Shown here piece by piece: positions 8,282-17,244 of a stretch of 64,000 bases of DNA. The notes beneath the pieces were generated by a model. It did no database searches. It saw only the letters and a program-made list of their open reading frames with translations, and was not told the DNA's origin. Location: contig ONHQ01000006.1 in assembly GCA_900317685.1 (NCBI GenBank), positions 24,044 to 88,043 of the forward strand, written 5' to 3'. The position numbers were made by a program, and so were the translations under genes. Position 1 is the stretch's first letter, and each line of letters opens with the position of its first letter. Source of the DNA: an uncultured Prevotella sp. (lineage in GTDB: Bacteria; Bacteroidota; Bacteroidia; Bacteroidales; Bacteroidaceae).

Positions 8282-9253
8282 TTAACTTTTCTTTGGCATG
8301 GGCATCTTCAAAGCCTCTGGATGCTCCTTGACAAAGCTGTTGATGTGACGGATGCGCTTTTCCTCAAAGATCTCATCGACAGCAATGAGAATGCCACTCT
8401 CCTCGACATCACCAAACTCATAGTTCACGGCAGTGCCAAAGAACTTCATCGTAGGACTCAGATTCATGTAGGCATTGACCAACGGCGGGATGTTGTAGCC
8501 CAACTCCCGAACCTGATGATTGAGAATACGATAGTCGGCTTTGAAGTCTTCTTCGCAGAAGATCTGACGCAACTCGTCCTCCGGAGTGTCAATTATCACC
8601 GGTTTCATCGGCACAACCAGCTTGTCGGCATCACCGAAATGCTTATGCAGGAAGTAGAGAATCATGTCGCGGCCACGGCGCACAAACGACGGGTACATCG
8701 TCATCTTGCCCAAGAAGTATTTACAGCGTGGATTGATGACCGTCAGCGCACCCAGTCCATCCCACAGATTATCCAAGGCGAAGATGCTCTTGGTGTTCTT
8801 TCTGACATTCTGATATTCCAAAGAGACAAACGAGCGGCCGAGCTCCACTGTATATGGAGCATAGTCACGCATGAACTCATCAGAGAAGTGGAACATGTGG
8901 CTCATGGCCAGATTGGGCTGACCCTCGGCGTTGATCTGCCAGTCCTCGCCAAAGAGATAGCGGTAGCCACCAATGATCTCCTCGGCCTCGGGATTCCATA
9001 CGATCAGCTGCTTGCAGCCGTTTGGCATCGTGTCGAACTCATCAATGTCGACACTCTTGCCCGTTCCACCGCCAGCCGTGCGGAAGGCTATCTCGCGCAG
9101 ACGGCCTATCTCCTGCATCACGTGCGGTGCCTCCGTGGCACGAATGACATAAATCTCGTTGTGGCTCTTGTTGGTTGTACGCAGACAGCGCTCAGGAGTC
9201 AATTCACTTTTCAGCAGTTCTTTGCTGATGGGTTGGATAATCTCTTCTTCCAT
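8282..9253 (-). CDS. glsB: N-acyltransferase, OlsB/GlsB-like (ornithine/glycine lipid synthesis)
   Basis: 323-residue GNAT-fold protein of the kind often annotated as hemolysin-like or OlsB-like. Features seen: an N-terminal ligand-binding part (VIRATEAPHVMQEIGRLREIAFR), a central block around ELGRSFVSLEYQ and LGALTVINPRCKYFLGKM, and no membrane segment. In Bacteroides the GlsB protein N-acylates glycine with a 3-hydroxy fatty acid as the first step to glycine lipids, and its partner GlsA O-acylates the product. Here the PlsC-like partner lies 21 bases upstream in the same operon, supporting that assignment. Amino-acid head group is inferred from Bacteroides. Confidence 0.75.
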   Translation of the reverse strand: MEEEIIQPISKELLKSELTPERCLRTTNKSHNEIYVIRATEAPHVMQEIGRLREIAFRTAGGGTGKSVDIDEFDTMPNGCKQLIVWNPEAEEIIGGYRYLFGEDWQINAEGQPNLAMSHMFHFSDEFMRDYAPYTVELGRSFVSLEYQNVRKNTKSIFALDNLWDGLGALTVINPRCKYFLGKMTMYPSFVRRGRDMILYFLHKHFGDADKLVVPMKPVIIDTPEDELRQIFCEEDFKADYRILNHQVRELGYNIPPLVNAYMNLSPTMKFFGTAVNYEFGDVEESGILIAVDEIFEEKRIRHINSFVKEHPEALKMPMPKKS

Positions 9254-9274
9254 TTCTGCTAATATTGGTTGCGT

Positions 9275-10165
9275 TCACTCCCCCCGTAGGCTTGCTGGGC
9301 CTGCCTGTTCGTAAACCTTGTTCTCTACAAAAAGTGCCCATTCCTTCGGTGTCTTGCTCTTGTCGAACGTTTGCCAAGGAATCGGTTTGCCGATGACGAT
9401 GCGAAACTTCTTATGGACGTTGCGATACATCTCGTCGACAAGAAACAGCATGGCGATGTTCACCTTCAGCCCCAAGCGCTTCTGCCAACGGGCGATACGA
9501 TAGAAACGATTGGAGTTGCGACCACTGAAGTAGATGGGAACTACATCACGATGATACTCTACACTCTTGGAGATGAAAGTCTTCTTCCACGGCAGGTCAT
9601 GGATACATCCATTGATCATACGGGAGTTGAGACCGGCGGGGAACATGAGCATGTGGTTGTCGCTCTGAAAGCCGGCCTCCACCATGGCGGGGAAGTTACG
9701 GCTTTGCTTACCCGTCTTGTTGATGCCGATACACACCGGACGCAGGCCGGGAAGGAACAGCAACAGGTCGTTGACGAGATAACGGAAGCGTCCGTCGTAG
9801 TGGTCACCGATGATGGCACCAAGACAGACACCGTCCTCGCCACCTAACGGATGGTTGCTCACAAAGGTGTAGAGCTTGCCGTCATTCTTGTCGGGCAGAT
9901 TTTCCTTGCCCTCAATCGTCACTTGCATGTCGAGGTACTTCACACACTCCTTGAGCCATTCCGTACCGACCTGATGACGATGCTTCCACAAGAAATCATT
10001 GACTTCATCCTCATGAACGATGCGACGAAGCCACGATACGAAGAAGGCCGGCACATACTTTGCGCGCCGTCCCAGCTTGCTTTCAAGAATCTTCTTCACG
10101 TCTATTGTCTTCTGAAAAGACTCCTCGACGCTTTCTCCTTGCGAGTTGTTTGTGCTAACGTCCAT
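9275..10165 (-). CDS. glsA: O-acyltransferase, PlsC/OlsA-like (GlsA)
   Basis: About 296 residues from the ATG at 10165; the longer reading frame from 10273 adds a hydrophobic stretch across the likely promoter (CAAAAATA at 10193-10200) and is rejected. The lysophospholipid-acyltransferase signature is NHPLGGED (His with Asp five residues on, instead of the usual HX4D), followed by a GINKTGKQSR block and MFPAGLNSR. It should add the second acyl chain to the N-acyl amino acid made by the downstream GlsB-like enzyme at the inner membrane. First gene of a two-gene operon pointing away from the dcw cluster. Confidence 0.75.
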   Translation of the reverse strand: MDVSTNNSQGESVEESFQKTIDVKKILESKLGRRAKYVPAFFVSWLRRIVHEDEVNDFLWKHRHQVGTEWLKECVKYLDMQVTIEGKENLPDKNDGKLYTFVSNHPLGGEDGVCLGAIIGDHYDGRFRYLVNDLLLFLPGLRPVCIGINKTGKQSRNFPAMVEAGFQSDNHMLMFPAGLNSRMINGCIHDLPWKKTFISKSVEYHRDVVPIYFSGRNSNRFYRIARWQKRLGLKVNIAMLFLVDEMYRNVHKKFRIVIGKPIPWQTFDKSKTPKEWALFVENKVYEQAGPASLRGE

Positions 10166-10192
10166 GTTATTCCATAAGATACTAATCAAATG

Positions 10193-10200
10193 CAAAAATA
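10193..10200 (-). promoter_or_regulatory. -7 box of the glsA-glsB operon
   Basis: Minus strand reads TATTTTTG, 27 bases before the glsA ATG at 10165. No -33 TTG at the expected spacing. It decides the downstream start for glsA. Confidence 0.4.
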
Positions 10201-10384
10201 ACACTTCTTTTTCATATTTCTTCGATTTTGGCACGAAAATTATAAGAAAAGCATAAAAAAAGATAAACCACAAAGTTCAGACAGCTACATCTCTGTCAAA
10301 GCACTATGCAACTGAGCCTGCAAAAGGATGAAAGAGAATCGAAAAAATATAGTCACAATATGGAGAAAAGTGGGGATTTTTATG

Positions 10385-10392
10385 TAACTTTG
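10385..10392 (+). promoter_or_regulatory. -7 box at the head of the dcw cluster
   Basis: TAACTTTG, a perfect TAnnTTTG match, 64 bases before the rsmH ATG at 10457. The -33 region is weak. No mraZ gene, which heads many dcw clusters, is found in the 290 bases upstream of rsmH. Confidence 0.5.
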
Positions 10393-10456
10393 AACCCAAA
10401 TACGCTATATAAAGATGTGTAGCCACGCTAAAAGCACGGCTCAAAGCAACGTAAAG

Positions 10457-11398
10457 ATGGAAAAGACAGAAGAATATCACATTCCTGTACTGCTGAAGCA
10501 GAGCGTCGACGGACTGAACATTCAGCCCGGAGGCGTCTACGTCGATGTCACTTTCGGCGGCGGCGGACATTCGAGAGAGATCCTCTCGCGGATGGACAGC
10601 ACGGCTCATCTCTACAGCTTTGACCAGGACGCTGACGCTGAGCAAAACATCCTCACCACAGAAGGCGAGGGAAAGCGATTTGTCGACGACCCACGCTTTA
10701 CGTTCGTACGCTCCAACTTCAGATACCTGAAAAACTGGATGCGCTACTACGGCGTAAGCCATATCGACGGACTGCTCGGTGACCTCGGCGTGTCAAGTCA
10801 CCACTTCGACGACGAAAGCCGCGGCTTCTCGTTCCGCTTCGACGCTCCGCTGGACATGCGCATGAACAAACGGGCAGGAACCACGGCAGCCGACATCGTC
10901 AACACAGCCTCCGAATCGCAACTGGCAGATATCTTTTACCTCTATGGTGAACTGAGGTCGGCAAGGCGCATCGCCGCCACTATCGTCAAGGCACGGGCCG
11001 ATAAGCCCATCCTCACCACAAGCGATTTTCTCAACACCGTGGAGCCGCTCTTCCGGCGAGAACGGGAGAAGAAAGACATGGCAAAGCTGTTCCAAGCCTT
11101 ACGCATCGAGGTGAATCACGAGATGAGCGCGCTCAAAGAGATGCTTGCAGCAGCCACAGAACTGCTCCGGCCGGGCGGACGTCTGAGCGTCATCACCTAT
11201 CACTCGCTCGAAGACCGCATCGTCAAAAACATGATGAAAACGGGAAATGCCGAGGGCAAGACCGTACAGGACTTCTACGGAAGAATAGAGAGTCCCTTTA
11301 CACTGGTCAACAACAAGGTCATCACGCCAGACGAAGACGAACAGGCACGCAACCCGAGAAGCCGTAGCGCTAAACTGAGAATCGCAGAGAAAAAATGA
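10457..11398 (+). CDS. rsmH: 16S rRNA (cytosine-1402-N4)-methyltransferase
   Basis: SAM-dependent methyltransferase that methylates C1402 of 16S rRNA. The N-terminus HIPVLLKQSVDGL, the SAM-binding glycine-rich loop in DVTFGGGGHSREIL and the block GLLGDLGVSSHHFDD are diagnostic; the C-terminal RPGGRLSVITYHSLEDRIVK is also typical. 313 residues from the ATG at 10457 fits the family; an ATG at 10415 would add 14 unconserved residues. First gene of the dcw cluster; it overlaps ftsL by ATGA. Confidence 0.95.
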   Translation: MEKTEEYHIPVLLKQSVDGLNIQPGGVYVDVTFGGGGHSREILSRMDSTAHLYSFDQDADAEQNILTTEGEGKRFVDDPRFTFVRSNFRYLKNWMRYYGVSHIDGLLGDLGVSSHHFDDESRGFSFRFDAPLDMRMNKRAGTTAADIVNTASESQLADIFYLYGELRSARRIAATIVKARADKPILTTSDFLNTVEPLFRREREKKDMAKLFQALRIEVNHEMSALKEMLAAATELLRPGGRLSVITYHSLEDRIVKNMMKTGNAEGKTVQDFYGRIESPFTLVNNKVITPDEDEQARNPRSRSAKLRIAEKK

Positions 11399-11973
11399 AG
11401 AAGCAAGAGCAAATAAACAACAATATAACCGACAACAAGGATGACGCCAGACCCCTAAAGGATATTCTGGGGACGCCGACGGACGACCAAGCGAATAAAA
11501 CAACTGCCACTGCTGACGAAAAAAAGCCAAACGGACAGAAGACCGAAAGTGCCGACAAAAAAGAGAAAAAGCAGGAAGACAGCCTACCCTCGCTGAAAGA
11601 GGTCATCGAAGAGCAGGCCACAGAGGACGAGGCACCGCAATCGCGGCTCTTCTCTTTGAAGAAGATCTTGGGTGGAGACATCCTTTACACCTCGTCCGTC
11701 AGAAGGCAGATATGGCTCTTCATGCTCATCGGCGCGTTTATGATCGTGTACATTGGCAGCAGATACAGCTGTCAGCAAGACCTCATTCAGATCGACAAGC
11801 TGCAGGTGAAACTCAAGGACGCCAAATACAAGGCGCTCTCCAGCACCAGCCAGCTCACGGAGATCAGCCGCGAAAGCAATGTCATCGAACTGTTGAAAAA
11901 CAATAAGGACAGTGTGCTGAAGATTCCCAGTGCACCTCCTTATAAAATAGAAGTACCCGAGGAGGACAAATAA
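11395..11973 (+). CDS. ftsL: FtsL-like division protein with long charged cytoplasmic tail
   Basis: 192-residue bitopic protein: about 100 charged, low-complexity N-terminal residues, one membrane segment (about 106-121), then a periplasmic helix predicted to form a coiled coil (DLIQIDKLQVKLKDAKYKALSSTSQLTE). This is the layout of FtsL, which links FtsQ/DivIB and DivIC and activates FtsWI. The extracytoplasmic part is ordinary; the cytoplasmic tail is far longer than in E. coli FtsL. Position between rsmH (ATGA overlap) and ftsI (4-base gap) makes the call solid despite weak sequence conservation. Confidence 0.8.
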   Translation: MKKQEQINNNITDNKDDARPLKDILGTPTDDQANKTTATADEKKPNGQKTESADKKEKKQEDSLPSLKEVIEEQATEDEAPQSRLFSLKKILGGDILYTSSVRRQIWLFMLIGAFMIVYIGSRYSCQQDLIQIDKLQVKLKDAKYKALSSTSQLTEISRESNVIELLKNNKDSVLKIPSAPPYKIEVPEEDK

Positions 11974-11977
11974 CGAC

Positions 11978-14161
11978 ATGAGCAAGTTCAACAACCAGAA
12001 AATCATGCCACGCTACAGTGTCATCTGTATGCTGATGACTATCATCTCCCTCGCCGTGCTTATCAAGGCCGGATACATCATGACGGCCAAGCGGGACTAC
12101 TGGATGAAGGTGGCAGACCGCGTGAAACGAGACAACGTGGTCATTCAGCCCGTCAGAGGAAACATCCTCAGCTGCGACGGACAACTGCTGGCCTCGTCAC
12201 TGCCGGAGTTCAAGATCTTCATGGACTTCCAGCAACTTCACGATGCGGGCAACGACTCTTTATGGGACGCTAAGGTAAATCAGATCTGCAAAGGACTGCA
12301 CGAGATCTTCCCCGAGCAAAGTCCCGCTGAGTTTAAGGCCAACCTCGACAAAGGACGGAAAAAGATGAGCCGGCACTGGCCGGTGTGGCCCTACCGCATC
12401 AACTACAACACATACTCAGAAGTATTGAAGTTGCCCGTATTTAACCTGACGAAGTTCCAAAGTGGCTTCCACTGCGAGGAGCTGAACTCACGCGAGAATC
12501 CTTTTGGTACGCTCGCTGAGCGCACGGTGGGTGATATGTATGCGCTGAAGGATGGAGGACGAATGCCACGTTGTGGTCTGGAGCTGTCGTTCGACAAACT
12601 GCTCCGTGGTACCAATGGTATCGGACACCGCCGCAAGGTGCTCAACAAGTATCTCGACATCATCGACAAAGAGCCTGTCAACGGTTGCGACATCATCACG
12701 ACCATCGACGTAGGCATTCAGGACTTGGCAGAAAGAGCCGTCATCGAAGAACTCAAACAGCCGGAAGTCAACGGCGACGTGGGCGTGGCGATCGTCATGG
12801 AGGTAAAGACGGGCGACATCAAAGCCATCGTCAACATCGACAAATGCTACGGTCCCAACGGACAGATCATCTATAAGGAGATCAAGAACCACGCCGTCAG
12901 CGACCTCATGGAGCCGGGATCGGTGTTCAAACCCGTCAGCGTCATGACAGCATTACAGGACGGCATGTGCGACACCAGCAAGATCGTCGACACCGGAAAT
13001 GGCGTCTGGCCTATGTACGGACGGGAGATGAAGGACCACAACTGGCGGCGCGGCGGATATGGTGTCATGAATATGGCCACCACCCTGCGTGTGAGTTCTA
13101 ATATCGGCGTGAGTAGAATCATCGACGAGTACTACCACAATGATCCGGAGAAATTCGTGCGCGGCGTCTATCGCTCCGGCATTGCCTCGGATCTGCATAT
13201 CCCTATCGTGGGTGCCAGTCCGGCTAAGATCCGTATGCCAAAGAAGAACAAGCGCGGAGAGTGGATCAACTGGAGCAACACGGCTCTGCCGTGGATGAGT
13301 ATAGGCTATGAGTCGCAGGTGCCGCCGATCTCTACGCTGGCATTCTACAATGCCATCGCCAACAACGGATGCATGATGCAGCCACGCTTCGTCAAGGCGT
13401 CGATCCAAAACGGTGAGGTCACTGAATATCCGCCTCAGGTGGTCAAAGGTCATTCTCAGATCGCCTCGCCCGCTGTCATCAAGAAGATGCAGGTGATGCT
13501 GGAACATGTGGTCAGTGAGGGACTCGGAAAGAAAGCCGGATCGACATCGTTCAAGGTGGCCGGCAAGACGGGTACCGCTCAGATCTCTAAAGGTACGGCA
13601 GGCTATAAAAACGGTATGACGCACTACTTGCTGTCATTCGCCGGTTATTTCCCTGCCGACAACCCGAAGTACAGCTGTATCGTCTGTATACAAAAAGGTG
13701 GACTGCCCGCTTCCGGTGGCGGCATGAGCGGTGTCGTCTTCCATCATATCGCTGAGGGCATCATGGCGCAGAGCGAGGGACGCGACGTCAGAGAGGCACG
13801 CGATTCGTCCTCTATCTTCGTCCCACAGGTGAAAAACGGCAATATTCTCTCTGCCGACTTCGTGCTCTCACAGTTAGGCATCAAGACCAAGCGCAACTAT
13901 ATCGCTAACATTGCCAATACCAGTGCACTGTGGGGGCAGGCCAAAAGCAACACCCGCTACGTGGATCTCATCCATCAGGGTGTGCCAAGTACCAAGCATG
14001 TACCCGACGTCATGGGCATGGGAGCACGCGACGCTGTCTATCTCATGGAGCAACGGGGCGTGAGATGCCGCATCATCGGACGAGGAAAGGTCGTCAAGCA
14101 AAGCATCCCGCCAGGACAATATATCCACCGACGCGAGACGTGTACGCTGACACTGGAATAA
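11978..14161 (+). CDS. ftsI: Division-specific penicillin-binding protein (transpeptidase) with PASTA domain
   Basis: 727 residues: an N-terminal membrane anchor (about 17-35), a PBP dimerisation domain, a class B transpeptidase domain with SVFK (315-318, nucleophile Ser315), SSN (373-375) and KTGT (530-533), and one C-terminal PASTA domain (from about 660, beginning VPDVMGMGARDAVYLM). It cross-links septal peptidoglycan with the FtsW glycosyltransferase. Longer than E. coli FtsI because of the PASTA domain, usual in Bacteroidetes. Fourth base after ftsL; murE follows after 50 bases. Confidence 0.95.
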   Translation: MSKFNNQKIMPRYSVICMLMTIISLAVLIKAGYIMTAKRDYWMKVADRVKRDNVVIQPVRGNILSCDGQLLASSLPEFKIFMDFQQLHDAGNDSLWDAKVNQICKGLHEIFPEQSPAEFKANLDKGRKKMSRHWPVWPYRINYNTYSEVLKLPVFNLTKFQSGFHCEELNSRENPFGTLAERTVGDMYALKDGGRMPRCGLELSFDKLLRGTNGIGHRRKVLNKYLDIIDKEPVNGCDIITTIDVGIQDLAERAVIEELKQPEVNGDVGVAIVMEVKTGDIKAIVNIDKCYGPNGQIIYKEIKNHAVSDLMEPGSVFKPVSVMTALQDGMCDTSKIVDTGNGVWPMYGREMKDHNWRRGGYGVMNMATTLRVSSNIGVSRIIDEYYHNDPEKFVRGVYRSGIASDLHIPIVGASPAKIRMPKKNKRGEWINWSNTALPWMSIGYESQVPPISTLAFYNAIANNGCMMQPRFVKASIQNGEVTEYPPQVVKGHSQIASPAVIKKMQVMLEHVVSEGLGKKAGSTSFKVAGKTGTAQISKGTAGYKNGMTHYLLSFAGYFPADNPKYSCIVCIQKGGLPASGGGMSGVVFHHIAEGIMAQSEGRDVREARDSSSIFVPQVKNGNILSADFVLSQLGIKTKRNYIANIANTSALWGQAKSNTRYVDLIHQGVPSTKHVPDVMGMGARDAVYLMEQRGVRCRIIGRGKVVKQSIPPGQYIHRRETCTLTLE

Positions 14162-14211
14162 GAAAAAACAAAACTGATAGAAATAAAATATAAAGAATAA
14201 TATAGAAAGAA

Positions 14212-15705
14212 ATGAAACTACAAGAGCTTCTCAAGGGCATCAAGCCCACCTCTATCGTTGGGGGCGTGGATGCCGACATCACCGGCGTGGACATAGACTC
14301 GCGCCAAGTCAAGGATGGTCATCTGTTCATTGCCATGAAAGGTACCCAGGTAGACGGCCACCGCTTCATCCCTAAGGCCATCGAGCAAGGCGCCAGTGCC
14401 GTGCTCTGCGAAGACATGCCGGAAGAGAAAGCCGAAGGCGTCACCTACATTCAGGTGCCGTCCACCGAAGATGCCGTAGGCCACGTGGCCACACTCTTCT
14501 ATGGTGATCCGTCGAAGAAGCTCAAACTCGTCGGCGTGACCGGTACGAACGGAAAGACAACGATCGCCACCTTATTATATAATATGTTCCGCAAGATGGG
14601 ATATAAGTGCGGTCTGCTCTCTACAGTCGTCAACTATATCGACGGCGAAGCCATTCCAGCTGACCATACCACACCGGATCCCATCGAACTGAACATGCTC
14701 TTGGGCAAAATGGTAGAGGCAGGATGTGAGTATGCCTTCATGGAGTGCTCAAGCCACGCCATCGCTCAGAAGCGTATCGGCGGACTGAAATTCACAGGTG
14801 GAATCTTCACCAACCTCACTCGTGATCACCTCGATTATCACAAGACCTTTGAGAACTATCGCAATGCCAAGAAGGCTTTCTTCGACGGACTGCCCAAGTC
14901 TGCTTTCGCCATCACCAATGCCGATGACAAGAACGGCATGATCATGGTGCAGAACACAAAGGCTACCGTGAAGACCTACTCCATTCGCCAGATGGCTGAC
15001 TTCCGCGCCCGCATCATCGAGATGCACTTCGCTGGAATGTATCTCGACATTGACGGACATGAGGTCGGCGTGCAGTTCATCGGTAAATTCAACGTCAGCA
15101 ACCTGCTGGCTGTATATGCTGCCGCACGTATGCTGGGCAAGGAGCCTGAGGAGATCCTCGTGATCCTGAGCACACTCCACAGCGTCAGCGGACGTCTGGA
15201 ACCCATCCAGTCGCCCAAAGGCTTCACGGCCATTGTCGACTATGCCCACACTCCCGACGCTTTGCAAAACGTGTTGGGTGCCATCCATGAAGTGCTCAAC
15301 GGCAAGGGACACGTCATCACCGTATGTGGAGCAGGCGGTAACCGTGATCACGGCAAGCGCCCGCTCATGGCCCAGGAAGCCGTCAAGCAAAGCGACAAAG
15401 TGATTATCACCAGCGACAATCCCCGCTTCGAGGATCCGCAGGCTATCATCGATGACATGCTCGCCGGACTGAATGCACAACAGATGCAAAAGGTTATCAG
15501 CATTGTAGACCGCAAAGAGGCTATCAAGACCGCATGTATGATGGCTCAGAAAGGCGACGTGGTCCTCGTGGCAGGCAAGGGACATGAAAACTATCAGGAA
15601 ATTAAAGGTGTCAAGCATCACTTCGATGACCATGAGGTGCTGCGCAACATCTTCGGCCTCAACAACCCGTCGCAAGACACTAACGCTACCGGTTGCGATA
15701 AATAA
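14212..15705 (+). CDS. murE: UDP-MurNAc-L-Ala-D-Glu:meso-diaminopimelate ligase
   Basis: Cytoplasmic ATP-dependent ligase adding the third stem-peptide residue. The ATP loop GTNGKTT is at 111-117, the carbamylated-Lys region follows, and the DNPR motif at 402-405 indicates meso-diaminopimelate rather than lysine as substrate. 497 residues is the family length. Part of the dcw operon; the gene contains a short AT-rich stretch near 14573-14584. Confidence 0.95.
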   Translation: MKLQELLKGIKPTSIVGGVDADITGVDIDSRQVKDGHLFIAMKGTQVDGHRFIPKAIEQGASAVLCEDMPEEKAEGVTYIQVPSTEDAVGHVATLFYGDPSKKLKLVGVTGTNGKTTIATLLYNMFRKMGYKCGLLSTVVNYIDGEAIPADHTTPDPIELNMLLGKMVEAGCEYAFMECSSHAIAQKRIGGLKFTGGIFTNLTRDHLDYHKTFENYRNAKKAFFDGLPKSAFAITNADDKNGMIMVQNTKATVKTYSIRQMADFRARIIEMHFAGMYLDIDGHEVGVQFIGKFNVSNLLAVYAAARMLGKEPEEILVILSTLHSVSGRLEPIQSPKGFTAIVDYAHTPDALQNVLGAIHEVLNGKGHVITVCGAGGNRDHGKRPLMAQEAVKQSDKVIITSDNPRFEDPQAIIDDMLAGLNAQQMQKVISIVDRKEAIKTACMMAQKGDVVLVAGKGHENYQEIKGVKHHFDDHEVLRNIFGLNNPSQDTNATGCDK

Positions 15706-15762
15706 CAGGTGTCAAGACTTTCAATAACAAGAGCTAAGACTATAAACAAAAAGAGCTAAGAC

Positions 15763-17031
15763 ATGCTATACTATCTCTTTCGTTTTCTGGAGCAGTTCGG
15801 TATTTCCGGTGCACGCATCTGGGGTTACATCTCCTTCCGTGCATTGCTGGCTCTGATCCTCTCACTGATCATCTCGGCATGGTTTGGTGAGAAGTTCATC
15901 AAATACTTGAAGAGTAAACAGATCACCGAGACGCAGCGCGATGCCAAGATCGATCCCTTTGGTGTCAAAAAGATAGGAGTACCCTCGATGGGTGGCGTGA
16001 TCATCATCGTCAGCATCCTGATTCCTGTGCTGCTGTTAGGCCGTCTGCGCAACATCTATCTGATTTTGATGCTCATCACTACGGTGTGGCTGGGCTTCCT
16101 CGGCGGCATGGACGACTACATCAAGATCTTCCACCGCAACAAGGAAGGTCTGAAAGGCAAGTACAAGATTGTCGGTCAGGTAGGCATCGGACTGATTGTC
16201 GGACTCGTGCTCTGGGCCTCGCCCGACGTGAAGTCCAACGAGAACATCGTGCTCCAGCGTCAGGGTCAGGAGATGGTCGTCAAGCACCGCGCCGAGGCCC
16301 GCAAGACGCTGAAGACGACAATACCGTTTGTCAAAGGCCACAACCTCGACTACTCGTCGGTGATGTCTTTCTGTGGCAAGTATAAGACTGCCGCCGGCTG
16401 GATTCTCTTCGTCATTATGACGATCTTCGTCGTCACCGCTGTGAGCAACGGAGCCAACCTCAATGACGGTATGGACGGCATGTGCGCAGGCAACTCGGCC
16501 ATCATTGGCGTGGCGTTAGGCATCTTGGCTTATGTGAGCTCGCATATTCAATTTGCCGCATATCTCAACATCATGTACATCCCAGGCTCGCAAGAGCTGG
16601 TAGTCTTCATGTGTGCTTTTGTCGGAGCGCTCATTGGTTTTCTATGGTACAACGCCTACCCTGCCCAGGTGTTCATGGGCGACACGGGCTCACTGACCAT
16701 TGGCGGCATCATCGGCGTATGCGCTGTGATCATCCACAAAGAGCTGTTGCTGCCGATCCTCTGCGGCATCTTCTTCGTAGAAAGCCTCAGCGTCATCTGT
16801 CAGGTATGGTACTATAAGCTCGGCAAACGCCATGGCGTGAAGCAGCGTATCTTCAAGCGTACACCTATCCACGATAACTTCCGCGTGACAGACCAGCAGC
16901 TTGACCCCGACTGCAAATACCTGATCAAGAGTCCCCACTCACCCAAACATGAGTCTAAGATCACAATCCGCTTCTGGATCATCACCATCATCCTGGCGGC
17001 TCTGACCATTATCACACTCAAGATAAGATAA
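15763..17031 (+). CDS. mraY: Phospho-MurNAc-pentapeptide transferase
   Basis: Integral membrane enzyme transferring phospho-MurNAc-pentapeptide to undecaprenyl phosphate to make lipid I. Family signatures seen: the TPSMGG-equivalent VPSMGG near residue 72, the Asp pair in GGMDDYIK, NLNDGMDGMCAG and the MGDTGSLTIGG block. It is 422 residues against about 360 in E. coli; the extra length lies mostly in a hydrophilic insert around residues 150-195, as in other Bacteroidetes as far as I recall. Many membrane helices. Confidence 0.95.
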   Translation: MLYYLFRFLEQFGISGARIWGYISFRALLALILSLIISAWFGEKFIKYLKSKQITETQRDAKIDPFGVKKIGVPSMGGVIIIVSILIPVLLLGRLRNIYLILMLITTVWLGFLGGMDDYIKIFHRNKEGLKGKYKIVGQVGIGLIVGLVLWASPDVKSNENIVLQRQGQEMVVKHRAEARKTLKTTIPFVKGHNLDYSSVMSFCGKYKTAAGWILFVIMTIFVVTAVSNGANLNDGMDGMCAGNSAIIGVALGILAYVSSHIQFAAYLNIMYIPGSQELVVFMCAFVGALIGFLWYNAYPAQVFMGDTGSLTIGGIIGVCAVIIHKELLLPILCGIFFVESLSVICQVWYYKLGKRHGVKQRIFKRTPIHDNFRVTDQQLDPDCKYLIKSPHSPKHESKITIRFWIITIILAALTIITLKIR

Positions 17032-17063
17032 GGAAGACGGCTCATGGAAGGCAACGCCACACT

Positions 17064-17129
17064 CCTATATATAATAGTTCCACATTCCTATATATATAAT
17101 AAGGTGTACCTATATATATAATGGTGTAG
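17064..17129 (+). repeat. Three tandem AT-rich CCTATATATATAAT-type repeats before murD
   Basis: Three imperfect copies begin at 17064, 17087 and 17109 (CCTATATATAATAG..., CCTATATATATAATAAGG..., CCTATATATATAATGG...). The middle 22-base copy (17087-17108) recurs exactly, inverted, at 57034-57055. They lie in the 213-base mraY-murD gap, which also has a 7-base hairpin (17172-17190). The gap holds no gene. Confidence 0.6.
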
Positions 17130-17244
17130 CCAAAATGAGAACAGTCTGACTGGCAAAAAGCCAAAAGCGCTGCTGTCTACCACAGACAGCGGGCAACAAA
17201 CAAAAAAGATAAAAACCTCGAAAGAGTAAAAACGTAGTTCAGCA

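Noticed and set aside
10166-10273. N-terminal extension of the GlsA-like protein
   Set aside because: Starting at 10273 would translate the promoter box at 10193-10200 and gives 36 residues absent from the family.
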